In this document: positions 15,675-23,932 of the stretch, piece after piece | Position numbering within the stretch: the first letter of the stretch is position 1 | Layout of the letters: each line of letters begins with the position of its first letter | Origin: Moraxellaceae bacterium | Lineage (GTDB): Bacteria; Pseudomonadota; Gammaproteobacteria; Pseudomonadales; Moraxellaceae | NCBI GenBank assembly: GCA_003543245.1 | Contig: DPJB01000027.1 | Location: 118,918 to 144,567 of the forward strand | Direction: 5' to 3' | Length of the DNA stretch: 25,650 bases | The notes under the pieces: generated by a model | Databases searched by the model: none | What the model was told of the DNA's origin: nothing | The model's input: the letters and a program-made list of their open reading frames with translations, nothing else | Position numbers and translations under genes: made by a program

Positions 15675-16601
15675 TCAGGCTCCGTACACCGCCTGCAGGA
15701 TACGGCCGGCGCCGGCGGCAAGCAGGCGATCGGCCAGCGTTACGCCCAGCTGCTCGGCCTCGGCAGCGCTGCCGCGAATTTCGTCAGTGATGATTTCCTG
15801 GCCATCCACGCTGCCTACCAGCGCGCGCAGGAACAGCTCCGTACCCTGCAGCTCGGCATAACCGGCAATCGGCACTTGGCAGCCGCCTTGCAGATGCCGG
15901 TTCATGGCACGCTCGGCACGCACCCGGGCCGACGTATCCGGATGATTCAGCGGAGCCACCAGCGCGGCAACACGCTCGTCACCAAGCCGGGCCTCGATAC
16001 CAAGAGCCCCCTGCCCTACCGCCGGCAGGGAAAACTCCGGCGTGATGTCGGCACGGATTCGCGCCTGGAAACCCAGACGCCTGAGCCCGGCACTGGCCAG
16101 GATCACGGCGTCGTACTCACCAGCATCCAGCTTGGCCAGGCGGGTGTTGACGTTGCCGCGCAGGTCCCTGATAACCAGATCCGGACGGCGGTGACGCAAC
16201 TGGCACTGGCGGCGCAGGCTGGAGGTACCCACCACGGCACCGGCCGGCAGGGCATCAATGCTGGCGTAAGTGTTAGAGACAAAGGCATCACGCGGGTCTT
16301 CGCGCTCACCGATGGCAATCAGGCCCAGCCCCTCGGGAAACTCCATCGGCACATCCTTCATGGAATGCACGGCAATATCGGCACGGCCATCCTGCAGGGC
16401 CACCTCCAGTTCCTTCACAAACAGGCCCTTGCCGCCAATCTTGGCCAGCGGGGTGTCGAGAATCTTGTCGCCCTGGGTGGTGAAGGTGACGAGCTCGACC
16501 TCAAGGCCGGGATGCAGTCGCTGCAGTTCACTGCGGACGAACTCGGCCTGCCACATGGCGAGGGGGGATTTGCGGGTGGCGATGCGAAGGAGACTGGTCA
16601 T
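15675..16601 (-). CDS. hemC: Porphobilinogen deaminase (hydroxymethylbilane synthase)
   Basis: This 308-residue cytoplasmic enzyme joins four porphobilinogen molecules into hydroxymethylbilane. It shows 'RIATRKSPLAMWQA' at the N-terminus, the catalytic aspartate D83 in 'HSMKDVP', the Arg-rich cofactor contacts 'GTSSLRRQCQL' (125-135) and 'IRDLRGNVNTRLAKLD' (144-159), 'LPAVGQGALGIE' (192-203), and Cys241 in 'LQGGCQVPI', which carries the dipyrromethane cofactor. The length is normal. It is the first gene of the minus-strand hemC-hemD-hemX-hemY run. In Pseudomonas the algZ-algR genes lie directly upstream, as they nearly do here, with a small lipoprotein gene in between. Confidence 0.97.
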   Translation of the reverse strand: MTSLLRIATRKSPLAMWQAEFVRSELQRLHPGLEVELVTFTTQGDKILDTPLAKIGGKGLFVKELEVALQDGRADIAVHSMKDVPMEFPEGLGLIAIGEREDPRDAFVSNTYASIDALPAGAVVGTSSLRRQCQLRHRRPDLVIRDLRGNVNTRLAKLDAGEYDAVILASAGLRRLGFQARIRADITPEFSLPAVGQGALGIEARLGDERVAALVAPLNHPDTSARVRAERAMNRHLQGGCQVPIAGYAELQGTELFLRALVGSVDGQEIITDEIRGSAAEAEQLGVTLADRLLAAGAGRILQAVYGA

Positions 16602-16716
16602 GAGTGTGCGCTGTTGAGCGGTGATGATAGGCGGGAGTTTAACTGAATTCGGACGGCGTTATTGCATGGGGACGTGCACAGCGCAGGCAGGGTTCCCCCT
16701 CCCCCGAAGGGTCAAA
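16602..16716. other. hemC leader region
   Basis: This gap between hemC and the terminator of the TRL-like gene must hold the hemC promoter. A TATCAT hexamer read on the minus strand is a possible -10, but no matching -35 is present at a normal distance, so I do not call a promoter. Confidence 0.35.
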
Positions 16717-16751
16717 AACAAAAAAGCACCAGCCCTTGCGGACGGTGCTTT
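16717..16751 (-). terminator. Terminator of the TRL-like lipoprotein gene
   Basis: Read on the minus strand, AAAGCACC and GGTGCTTT arms (16744-16751 and 16723-16730) enclose a 13-nt loop and are followed by a T-rich tail TTTTTTGTTTTT. It starts about 42 nt after the gene's stop and separates it from hemC. Confidence 0.85.
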
Positions 16752-16792
16752 CCCGGGATCAACCCTGGCGCTGGCAGCGGCGGACGCTGCGA

Positions 16793-17104
16793 TCAGTTGC
16801 CGTAGACGATCGTGGTGTAATCGGCGAGCACGCCCAGGATGACCTGGCTTTCGTGATCGACGTGGTGAATCTTGGTGATGCCGCCGTTCTTGGCTGCGGT
16901 TTCGATGGTGGCGTCGCCGGTGGCGTACAGGCCGAAATACGAACGTGCATACGAGCGGCCAACCTTGGTGGGCTTGTCGGCAGAGCCGGTCACCATCAGG
17001 GGGGCGCTGACGTTGGAATAGAGGAAACCGTTCACCGGAGCAACCGCAGTTGCACAGCCGGACAGGGCAATGACCAGGGCACTGGCCGCGAGAAGACGCT
17101 TCAT
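16793..17104 (-). CDS. TRL-like family lipoprotein
   Basis: This 103-residue protein starts with a lipoprotein signal peptide (lipobox LSGC, Cys17). The rest fits the TRL-like family (PF13146): 'GFLYSNVSAPL', 'KVGRSYARSYFGLYATGDATIETAAKNGGITKIHHVDHES' in outline, and a closing 'DYTTIVYG'. These proteins are small, envelope-associated and of unknown function. A good ribosome site (AAGGAG 6 nt before ATG) and its own terminator suggest a single-gene unit. It sits between algR and hemC on the same strand. Confidence 0.85.
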   Translation of the reverse strand: MKRLLAASALVIALSGCATAVAPVNGFLYSNVSAPLMVTGSADKPTKVGRSYARSYFGLYATGDATIETAAKNGGITKIHHVDHESQVILGVLADYTTIVYGN

Positions 17105-17204
17105 GGGAGCTCCTTGTTTTTATGTTGCAGCTGTTTGGGGCTGCCGGATCAGGGCAGCTGGCTCGGGCACGACTCTAGGGGAAGGTGCGTGGCTTGGCAA
17201 TGGC

Positions 17205-17229
17205 CGCGGCGGGGGAATCGCCCGCCGCG
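17205..17229 (-). other. GC-only hairpin after algR
   Basis: CGCGGCGGG (17205-17213) and CCCGCCGCG (17221-17229) form a perfect 9-bp GC stem with a 7-nt loop, 11 nt past the algR stop. There is no T-run, so it may stabilise the mRNA end or slow polymerase rather than terminate on its own. Confidence 0.5.
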
Positions 17230-17240
17230 CCGCCTGTGAC

Positions 17241-17978
17241 CTACAGCTTGAGCATGGTTTCGCGCAGTTCCGGCAAATGCCGTCGGCTCACTACCAGACG
17301 CTCCTCAATCCCTTTCATGCGCACCTGATACTGCCCGGGCGAGACCAGCTCGAGACCATCCAGAAACTCCAGCGCCAGCAAGGCGTTGCGGTGGATGCGG
17401 ATAAAGCGCGCACCAAACTCGTTTTCCAGATCCTTCAGGGTTTCGTCAATGAGGACTTCGCCCTTGCCGTGTCGCACGGTCACGTACTTCTGGTCGGCCA
17501 GGAAATAGCGCACATCATCAATCGGGATCAGCTCGATACCGCGATGGGTCTTGGCCGTGATATGGCTGCGACCGCCGTGGTTATGCTCACCGCCCTGCCG
17601 CACCGCCTCCAGCTGGGCGCGGTTGACGCGGGTGGCACGCGCGAGCGCCTCGGTCAGCTGCTCGCGGCGCACCGGCTTGAGCAGGTAGCCCACGGCCTGC
17701 ACCTGAAAGGCCGCCAGTGCGTGCTCGTCGTAGGCAGTACAGAAAATGACCGCTGGCGGCTCGGGCAGCTGTGCCAGACGCTCGGCACAGGCCATACCGT
17801 CCATGACCGGCATACGCAAATCCAGCAGGACGATATCGGGAGCGGTAGCCTCGGCCTGGGTGAGCGCATCACGCCCGTTCTCGGCCTCGCCAACGATCTC
17901 GTAACCGTCCATGTCTTTCAGGAAGCGCGCCAGACGTTCCCGCGCCAACGCTTCGTCGTCACAGATCAGCACCTTCAT
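17241..17978 (-). CDS. algR: LytTR response regulator, AlgR orthologue
   Basis: This 245-residue protein has an N-terminal receiver domain (acidic pair D7-D8, phosphoacceptor D53 in 'DIVLLDLRMPVMDG', conserved Thr in 'FCTAYD', Lys in 'LLKPVR' near 101). A C-terminal LytTR DNA-binding domain follows from about 137 ('RSHITAKTHRGIELIPIDDVRYF', 'YVTVRHGKGEVLIDETLKDLE', 'FIRIHRNALLA', 'VVSRRHLPELRETM', cited here as landmarks). Similarity to Pseudomonas AlgR is strong along its whole length. In Pseudomonas this regulator controls alginate, type IV pili twitching and virulence genes; the targets here are unknown. It overlaps the algZ gene by 4 nt, so kinase and regulator are coupled. Confidence 0.95.
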   Translation of the reverse strand: MKVLICDDEALARERLARFLKDMDGYEIVGEAENGRDALTQAEATAPDIVLLDLRMPVMDGMACAERLAQLPEPPAVIFCTAYDEHALAAFQVQAVGYLLKPVRREQLTEALARATRVNRAQLEAVRQGGEHNHGGRSHITAKTHRGIELIPIDDVRYFLADQKYVTVRHGKGEVLIDETLKDLENEFGARFIRIHRNALLALEFLDGLELVSPGQYQVRMKGIEERLVVSRRHLPELRETMLKL

Positions 17979-19090
17979 GTCTGACTCCTTGCCTCTTTTT
18001 CTTCTATCGGAGCATCCACCTGCAGCTTGCCGATCTGCAAGGGATAGGAAAGATACGTGGTATGAATGCTTTCATCAGCATGCGTGGTGAGCTTGGCCGC
18101 CTCACCATAATGGGCCTGCAGGCGCTGGCGGATATTGTCCACCGCCATGCGGTTGCCCCGTGAATGCGGCAACGGCGGCGCTACCGGGTTGGTAATCACC
18201 ACCCGCAACTCCTTGCCATCATAGTCAATGGCGACACGCACCTCGCTCGGCTCAAAGCGTGGTTCCACGCCGTGATAAATGGCATTTTCCATCAGTGGCT
18301 GCAAGGTGAGCGCCGGAATGCGCAGGCCCTGCGGCAGACTGCCGAATTTCCACTCCACCTGCAGGCGATCGCCCAGGCGCAGCTTCTCGATGTTGATGTA
18401 GTGCTGGCAGAGCATCAGCTCCTCGTCCAGCGTCACCTCGCCCTCGGCCTTGAGACTGGCACGGAACAGCTCGGAAAGATCCTCGACCGCCGTTTCAGCC
18501 TTGTCCGGATCCACATGGATCAGGCTGGCGATGATGTTCATGGAATTGAAGAGGAAATGTGGCCGGATGCGGGACTGCAGGGCCTGCAAACGGGCCGTCA
18601 GCTCGGTGCGCTGCTTGGACCGCAACTGCTCCTGCAGGTAGAAGTAGCGCAGGATGAGGCCGGCAACGATGGCCCCTATCAGCAGGTTGCGCACGACATC
18701 CTGAGGGCCGACACGCGGCAGGAGCATCTCCAGATGGGCCAGCTGCATGGCCGGATTGGCCAGCAGGCTGAACAGCAGGACCACGGCAAGCACCAGGGCA
18801 AAGGCCACGCCGGCAGCGCTTTCGCGGGGCAGCCGGATCAGGCGCGGGCGCAGCTTGCACAGGAGGGCCGCACTGGACAGGGTGATCCACTGCACAAGGA
18901 AGGAGGTCAGGGCCAGCCGATCCCAGGGAAAGGGCATCAGGCGGTCGACATCTGCCAGTACCAGCAAAATGGCGAGCAGCTCCGCTGCCATAACAAGCAT
19001 TAGCAGGGGCTGGGTAGCACAGAAATCCGGCAGGAAGAAATCTTCGGCGCCCGGTTCCGTGACAGAGTTGTTGTTTTTCTTATGGCGCAT
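17975..19090 (-). CDS. algZ: AlgZ/FimS-type sensor histidine kinase
   Basis: This is a 371-residue membrane kinase. It has four probable TM helices (about 27-47, 57-79, 93-112, 130-149), then a cytoplasmic His_kinase domain with the phosphoacceptor H178 in 'IRPHFLFNSMN' and an HATPase domain with the N-box 'LMENAIYHGVEPR' (N269). The later glycine region reads 'GNRMAVDNIRQRL', which lacks the usual GxGxG look; Pseudomonas AlgZ/FimS is also known as an atypical kinase. It is the first gene of the algZ-algR pair and is divergent from argH. The start at 19090 has only a weak ribosome site. The family name is secure, the stimulus is unknown. Confidence 0.93.
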   Translation of the reverse strand: MRHKKNNNSVTEPGAEDFFLPDFCATQPLLMLVMAAELLAILLVLADVDRLMPFPWDRLALTSFLVQWITLSSAALLCKLRPRLIRLPRESAAGVAFALVLAVVLLFSLLANPAMQLAHLEMLLPRVGPQDVVRNLLIGAIVAGLILRYFYLQEQLRSKQRTELTARLQALQSRIRPHFLFNSMNIIASLIHVDPDKAETAVEDLSELFRASLKAEGEVTLDEELMLCQHYINIEKLRLGDRLQVEWKFGSLPQGLRIPALTLQPLMENAIYHGVEPRFEPSEVRVAIDYDGKELRVVITNPVAPPLPHSRGNRMAVDNIRQRLQAHYGEAAKLTTHADESIHTTYLSYPLQIGKLQVDAPIEEKEARSQT

Positions 19091-19113
19091 TACCGGAGTG
19101 TGCCGTCTTCCCC

Positions 19114-19122
19114 GACGAGCGG
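19114..19122 (-). promoter_or_regulatory. AlgR-box-like sequence upstream of algZ
   Basis: On the minus strand this reads CCGCTCGTC, one base away from the published AlgR consensus CCGTTCGTC. It lies 24 bp before the algZ start and touches the left arm of the inverted repeat at 19120-19150. It suggests autoregulation, unproven. Confidence 0.4.
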
Positions 19123-19150
19123 CAAGTCAGGCAAAGAAACTGACTTGCCG
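19120..19150. promoter_or_regulatory. 11-bp inverted repeat between algZ and argH
   Basis: CGGCAAGTCAG (19120-19130) and CTGACTTGCCG (19140-19150) are perfect complements with a 9-nt spacer. It lies directly before a TATACT -10 box (19152-19157) for argH and 30 bp from the algZ start, so a dimeric regulator bound here could affect both genes. There is no T-run on either side. Confidence 0.6.
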
Positions 19151-19151
19151 G

Positions 19152-19157
19152 TATACT
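19152..19157 (+). promoter_or_regulatory. -10 box of argH
   Basis: TATACT matches the -10 consensus at 5 of 6 bases. No good -35 lies 16-18 bp upstream; that position falls in the spacer of the inverted repeat, which hints at regulator-assisted initiation. Confidence 0.45.
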
Positions 19158-19233
19158 GCGCCCCGTCCCTAGTTTGCCGCCGTTTGCCGGAATACCGGCC
19201 GGTTGGTCATTTTTCCAGCACATCGAGTCCGAG

Positions 19234-20625
<1,392 letters not shown>

Positions 20626-20646
20626 TTGATGCAAAGGAGTTTTATC

Positions 20647-21186
20647 ATGCGCAAACTACTGCTTGTTGTTGCAGCTGCCCTGCCTCTGGCCGGCTGTCCG
20701 CTGGATGACGTACTGAAACCAACACCATCAACGGGTACTGCATCCGTTGCCGGAGGTTCCACTGTCACCCCGGCCACCATCGGTACCTTTCTCTCACGCA
20801 TTGAAGCCGCACGCGGCACCGCACTCACGGTGGCCGAGAAAAGCCAGGTGACCGTGGCAGCCCAACAGACCCGCAACATACTGGACAGCACACAGCAGAA
20901 ATTCCTTGGCGCTGTCGGCGGCACAGTAGGCCTTGATGCCGCCACCATTGGCCTGCTGTTCCCGAGTGCCACGCAGCCGGTCAGCCAGCCGGTCGTGCAG
21001 AAGGCACTGGAAAGCAAGCTGGGCAAAAAGCTGAGCGGCTATGAATCCACCGCCGTTGGCGCCGCCACAGCACTGCGCAACAACTCGCTGAGCTCGATCA
21101 AGAGCGGGCTTGCCAGCAAGGTGGGCAGTGCCGTCGGCCTGCCTGGCGAAACCATCGCCGCCATGCTGCCGCTGCTCGGTTTCTGA
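20647..21186 (+). CDS. Small lipoprotein of unknown function
   Basis: This 179-residue protein has a lipoprotein signal peptide with lipobox LAGC (Cys17), then a low-complexity Thr/Ser/Pro linker, then an Ala/Gly/Ser-rich helical domain ('TFLSRIEAARGTALTVAEKSQ', 'QQTRNILDSTQQKFLGAVGG'). I do not recognise the family. ATG 20647 is chosen over an ATG 18 nt upstream because AAAGGAG lies 8-9 nt before it. It begins 21 nt after argH and may be read from the argH transcript as well. A strong terminator follows. It is probably anchored to the outer membrane facing the periplasm. Confidence 0.75.
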   Translation: MRKLLLVVAAALPLAGCPLDDVLKPTPSTGTASVAGGSTVTPATIGTFLSRIEAARGTALTVAEKSQVTVAAQQTRNILDSTQQKFLGAVGGTVGLDAATIGLLFPSATQPVSQPVVQKALESKLGKKLSGYESTAVGAATALRNNSLSSIKSGLASKVGSAVGLPGETIAAMLPLLGF

Positions 21187-21202
21187 ATCAGCGCAACACC
21201 AG

Positions 21203-21230
21203 AAAAAACCGGCCAATGTGCCGGTTTTTT
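21203..21230 (+). terminator. Terminator after the argH-lipoprotein unit
   Basis: AAAAAACCGGC (21203-21213) and GCCGGTTTTTT (21220-21230) form a stem with a 6-nt loop and a six-T tail, 17 nt after the lipoprotein stop. Confidence 0.88.
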
Positions 21231-21259
21231 CATATAGGCTTCAGGCAGGAGGAAGCGCC

Positions 21260-21745
21260 ATGATCAACTGGGAACAACTGAGCTATGTCGTCACCGTCGT
21301 CGGCCTGCCGTTTGCCATTGCTGTCTACCTGCTGGACCAGCGTCGCGAGAGGCAGAACGACGAAGAGGAAATCTACCAGCGCCTCTCCGACGAATATGCC
21401 GAGTTCTGCAAGCTCATCATCGACAGCGCCGACCTGCGCCTTCGCACACAGCGTGAAGATCCGCCGGAGCTCTCGCCCGAGCAGGAAGAGCGCCGCCTCA
21501 TTCTGTTTGAAATGCTGATTGCACTGTTCGAGCGCGCCTACATTCTTGTGTACGAGGATGACATGGGCAAACAGCAGCGCCGCCTCTGGCAGTCATGGGA
21601 AGACTACATGCGCGACTGGTGTGAGCGTGAAGATTTCCGCACCCTGCTGCCACGCCTGCTGACCGGTGAAGACGAATTCTTCTCGGCGCACATTCTTCGT
21701 ATTGCCGATGAAATGGCCCGGAAAACAAAACCCGGATCAGCCTGA
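21260..21745 (+). CDS. Single-TM protein of unknown function
   Basis: This 161-residue protein has one N-terminal TM helix (about 7-25, 'LSYVVTVVGLPFAIAVYLL') followed by a charged, largely helical cytoplasmic part. That part has a Glu/Arg-rich segment ('DQRRERQNDEEEIYQRLSDEY') and paired Trp/Glu/Arg motifs ('WQSWEDYMRDWCERED'). I do not recognise a named family with confidence. The start at 21260 has AGGAGG 8 nt upstream, which rules out the longer open frame from 21110 that runs into the previous gene. It has its own terminator and no co-directional partner, so context gives no function. Confidence 0.75.
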   Translation: MINWEQLSYVVTVVGLPFAIAVYLLDQRRERQNDEEEIYQRLSDEYAEFCKLIIDSADLRLRTQREDPPELSPEQEERRLILFEMLIALFERAYILVYEDDMGKQQRRLWQSWEDYMRDWCEREDFRTLLPRLLTGEDEFFSAHILRIADEMARKTKPGSA

Positions 21746-21768
21746 ATCCATCAACGCGTCGCTTCATG

Positions 21769-21795
21769 AAAAAACCGGCTTTCGCCGGTTTTTTT
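21769..21795. terminator. Bidirectional terminator between convergent genes
   Basis: AAAAAACCGGC (21769-21779) and GCCGGTTTTTT (21784-21794) enclose a TTTC loop, with T-runs on both strands. It ends the single-TM gene. The minus-strand hydroxylase-family gene stops at 21794, so its stop codon lies within the terminator. The stem is nearly identical to the terminator at 21203-21230. Confidence 0.9.
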
Positions 21796-22492
21796 ATTTC
21801 TTTTCTGCCACCCAGTCTGGCGGCATCCACAGATAACGCAGGTCCTTCTCGCGCCAGGCATCACGAAACATGTCGCGCCACTCATGAAACGTCAGTGTGA
21901 GCGGATTGTGCATGGGTATCGGCTTTGTAATACCAAAGCGGCACGGCTCCTGCTCTTCCACCAGGGTGCCGAACAGACGACCCCATATTGACAGTACGCC
22001 GGCGTAATTGCGGTCAATGTATTGCGGATTCTGCGCATGGTGCACGCGATGTATCGAGGGAGTATTGAACACGTACTCCAGCATGCCCAGTTTGGGAATG
22101 GCCTGGGCATGCACAAAAAACTGGTACGCCAGATTAAGTCCGACAACCAGGATCACCTGCTGCGGTGTAAAGCCCACCCAGGCAATCGGCAACCAGAACA
22201 CCCACATGCCCGACAGCGGATAGGTGAGACTCTGGCGAAACGCCGTGGAGAGGTTGAGTCCGTGCTTATAGGCCCAGGCATATGCCGTTGTCACGAACAG
22301 CCAGATCACCAGCGCATCGGCCGCCTGGTGCAGGCGCGCCAGTGCGGCATCCGAAGCCACACCCGGCAGACTGTAGATGTCGTCGCGACCATGGCGATGC
22401 CAGTACCAGAACTCCCAGCCAATGCAGACGAAAAACACCGGCGCCAGCGCCAGCAGCAACAGGCTGGAAGATGTGACTGCAGGGCTCAGCAT
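21794..22492 (-). CDS. Sterol desaturase/fatty acid hydroxylase family protein lacking two His boxes
   Basis: This 232-residue membrane protein clearly belongs to the fatty acid hydroxylase superfamily (PF04116). It has 'NLSTAFRQS' (80-88), 'QFFVHAQ' (124-130, one metal-type His), 'LGMLEYVFNTPSIHRVHHAQNPQYIDRNYAGVL' in outline (the last His box H148-x2-H151-H152), and 'WGRLFGT'. In full-length members a segment with D-x3-YYWxHRxxH and HxxHH lies before the NLSTAxRQ motif. Here the N-terminal TM part ('LFVTTAYAWAYKHG', ending near residue 78) joins NLSTAFRQ directly, so those two boxes are absent. The frame stays open across the join (DNA near 22250-22265), which points to an in-frame deletion of about 50 codons. 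Without those ligands, catalysis by the usual di-iron centre is unlikely. It follows the diguanylate cyclase gene by 19 nt on the same strand. Confidence 0.78.
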   Translation of the reverse strand: MLSPAVTSSSLLLLALAPVFFVCIGWEFWYWHRHGRDDIYSLPGVASDAALARLHQAADALVIWLFVTTAYAWAYKHGLNLSTAFRQSLTYPLSGMWVFWLPIAWVGFTPQQVILVVGLNLAYQFFVHAQAIPKLGMLEYVFNTPSIHRVHHAQNPQYIDRNYAGVLSIWGRLFGTLVEEQEPCRFGITKPIPMHNPLTLTFHEWRDMFRDAWREKDLRYLWMPPDWVAEKK

Positions 22493-22511
22493 GACGGCTC
22501 AACATCGCGGC

Positions 22512-23780
22512 TCAGTGCCCCAGCACAATCCGGTGGCGCCCACTGCCCTTGGCCTCGTAGAGGGCCGCGTCTGCGGCATCCACCAGGCGTTGTGATTTTT
22601 CGCCCAGTGGCACCATGACTGCCACACCGATACTGGCAGTGACATGCGATGCCACAGCCGAGGCAGGGTGCGGAATGGCCATGGCATCAATCGCTTCGAG
22701 CACACGCTGGGCCACATCCATGGCGCCATCAACCTCGGTTTCCGGCAGCAGCACCACAAATTCCTCGCCCCCATACCGTGCTGCCAGATCCGCAGGACGC
22801 ATCACGGCCGAACGAATGGCCCCGGCAATGGACACCAGACACTCATCACCCGCCAGATGACCCAGGCTGTCGTTGTAGCGCTTGAAATAATCGACATCCA
22901 TGAACAGCAGTGCCAGCGGCTTCCGGGTACGACCGGAACGGTCCCACTCACGCGTCAGGGCTTCATTGAAATGGCGCCGGTTGGGCAGGCCGGTCAGTTG
23001 GTCTTCTGCCGCAATGCGGGCCAGCTCCTCATTCAGGCGCTCACGCTCGGCAGACTCGTGCTCCAGCAACAGGCTCTGCAAAAAGCTGATGCGTTCCTGA
23101 CGCTCCTGTACCGCACCGATAAACAGGTTGACGATCAGGCTGCCGATGGCATGCCAGCCGAACAGCGCCCAGTCCACCGTCACGCCCAGCCCGATGGTGA
23201 TACCCGTCGCCACCAGGATGGCGATCAGGCACGTCACGGCGGCATTGAAAAGGGACAGCTTCAGCACCAGCACAAGTATGGTGATGATGAGCATGGTGAT
23301 GTAGCTCATGGCCCGCATCAGCCGGGTATCGTCCATGGCCAGCGCCCCCAGCAGAGGAATTGCCAGTGCCAGGGCGCCGGCAACCATGATCAACGCCTGA
23401 TAGCGTTTCTGAAAGAACGGGAAGTACAGCAAGCCAACCGTCAGCGCGACGATGAGCGACTCGGCAATCACGGATGGCCACCAGTAGGGCTCCCGATTTC
23501 CGACCAGCTCATCCGCAAACAGCAGCGGGCCGCTCAGCGCGATCATGACCAGCAGCAGGACGAGCAACGGCCAGCCCACCAGCACCATGCGGACAAAGGT
23601 CTCCTGGCGATGTGCCGCAAACAGCACATCGGTTGGCGCAGGCAGCGGGCACCAGAGCCGGTGGGCGGACACGATCGAGCGGAGACGCTCCATCAGGCCG
23701 TCAGGCAGCGTGGATCGGGGCGTGGCGGAAGCAGACACGGGTGTAGTCAAGGCAGGAATCTGTAGCGGCTGATCAGTCAT
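22512..23780 (-). CDS. Membrane diguanylate cyclase (GGDEF)
   Basis: This is a 422-residue protein that should make cyclic di-GMP from GTP. A cytoplasmic N-terminus of about 64 residues is followed by about six TM helices (65-88, 103-122, 128-148, 155-177, 178-200, 205-223). A short coiled coil (227-258) leads into a GGDEF domain with 'DQLTGLPNRRHF' (260-271), metal-ligand D295 in 'FMDVDYFK', the active-site GGEEF at 337-341, and an intact inhibitory I-site RPAD (328-331). All catalytic residues are present, so it should be active and product-inhibited. The sensing domain resembles MASE-type membrane sensors, but I cannot name the type. I chose ATG 23780 over a GTG at 23852 because the extension has no protein character; the ribosome site is weak. 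It is divergent from the ygiQ-like gene. Confidence 0.92.
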   Translation of the reverse strand: MTDQPLQIPALTTPVSASATPRSTLPDGLMERLRSIVSAHRLWCPLPAPTDVLFAAHRQETFVRMVLVGWPLLVLLLVMIALSGPLLFADELVGNREPYWWPSVIAESLIVALTVGLLYFPFFQKRYQALIMVAGALALAIPLLGALAMDDTRLMRAMSYITMLIITILVLVLKLSLFNAAVTCLIAILVATGITIGLGVTVDWALFGWHAIGSLIVNLFIGAVQERQERISFLQSLLLEHESAERERLNEELARIAAEDQLTGLPNRRHFNEALTREWDRSGRTRKPLALLFMDVDYFKRYNDSLGHLAGDECLVSIAGAIRSAVMRPADLAARYGGEEFVVLLPETEVDGAMDVAQRVLEAIDAMAIPHPASAVASHVTASIGVAVMVPLGEKSQRLVDAADAALYEAKGSGRHRIVLGH

Positions 23781-23863
23781 ATCTTTTTGTTTTACACCAG
23801 TCGCCCCGTGACCGGCAGGCCATTCCGACGAGCCGTACACTCGGCCTGACACTGCGCTTGGGG

Positions 23864-23869
23864 TACAAT
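23864..23869 (+). promoter_or_regulatory. -10 box of the ygiQ-like gene
   Basis: TACAAT matches the -10 consensus at 5 of 6 bases and lies 64 nt before the start codon. No clear -35 box is found at 16-18 bp. Confidence 0.4.
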
Positions 23870-23932
23870 GCGCGGTTCCGAAGCGCCATCTGCCGTCCCT
23901 GCGGCAAGACCGCGCTCCCTGCCGAGGTCCTC

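Noticed and set aside
14877..16646. A 589-codon open frame on the plus strand opposite hemC and hemD
   Set aside because: It is antisense to two clearly conserved enzymes, is Gln/His/Arg-rich, and has no recognisable domain; it is a by-product of GC-rich codon use.
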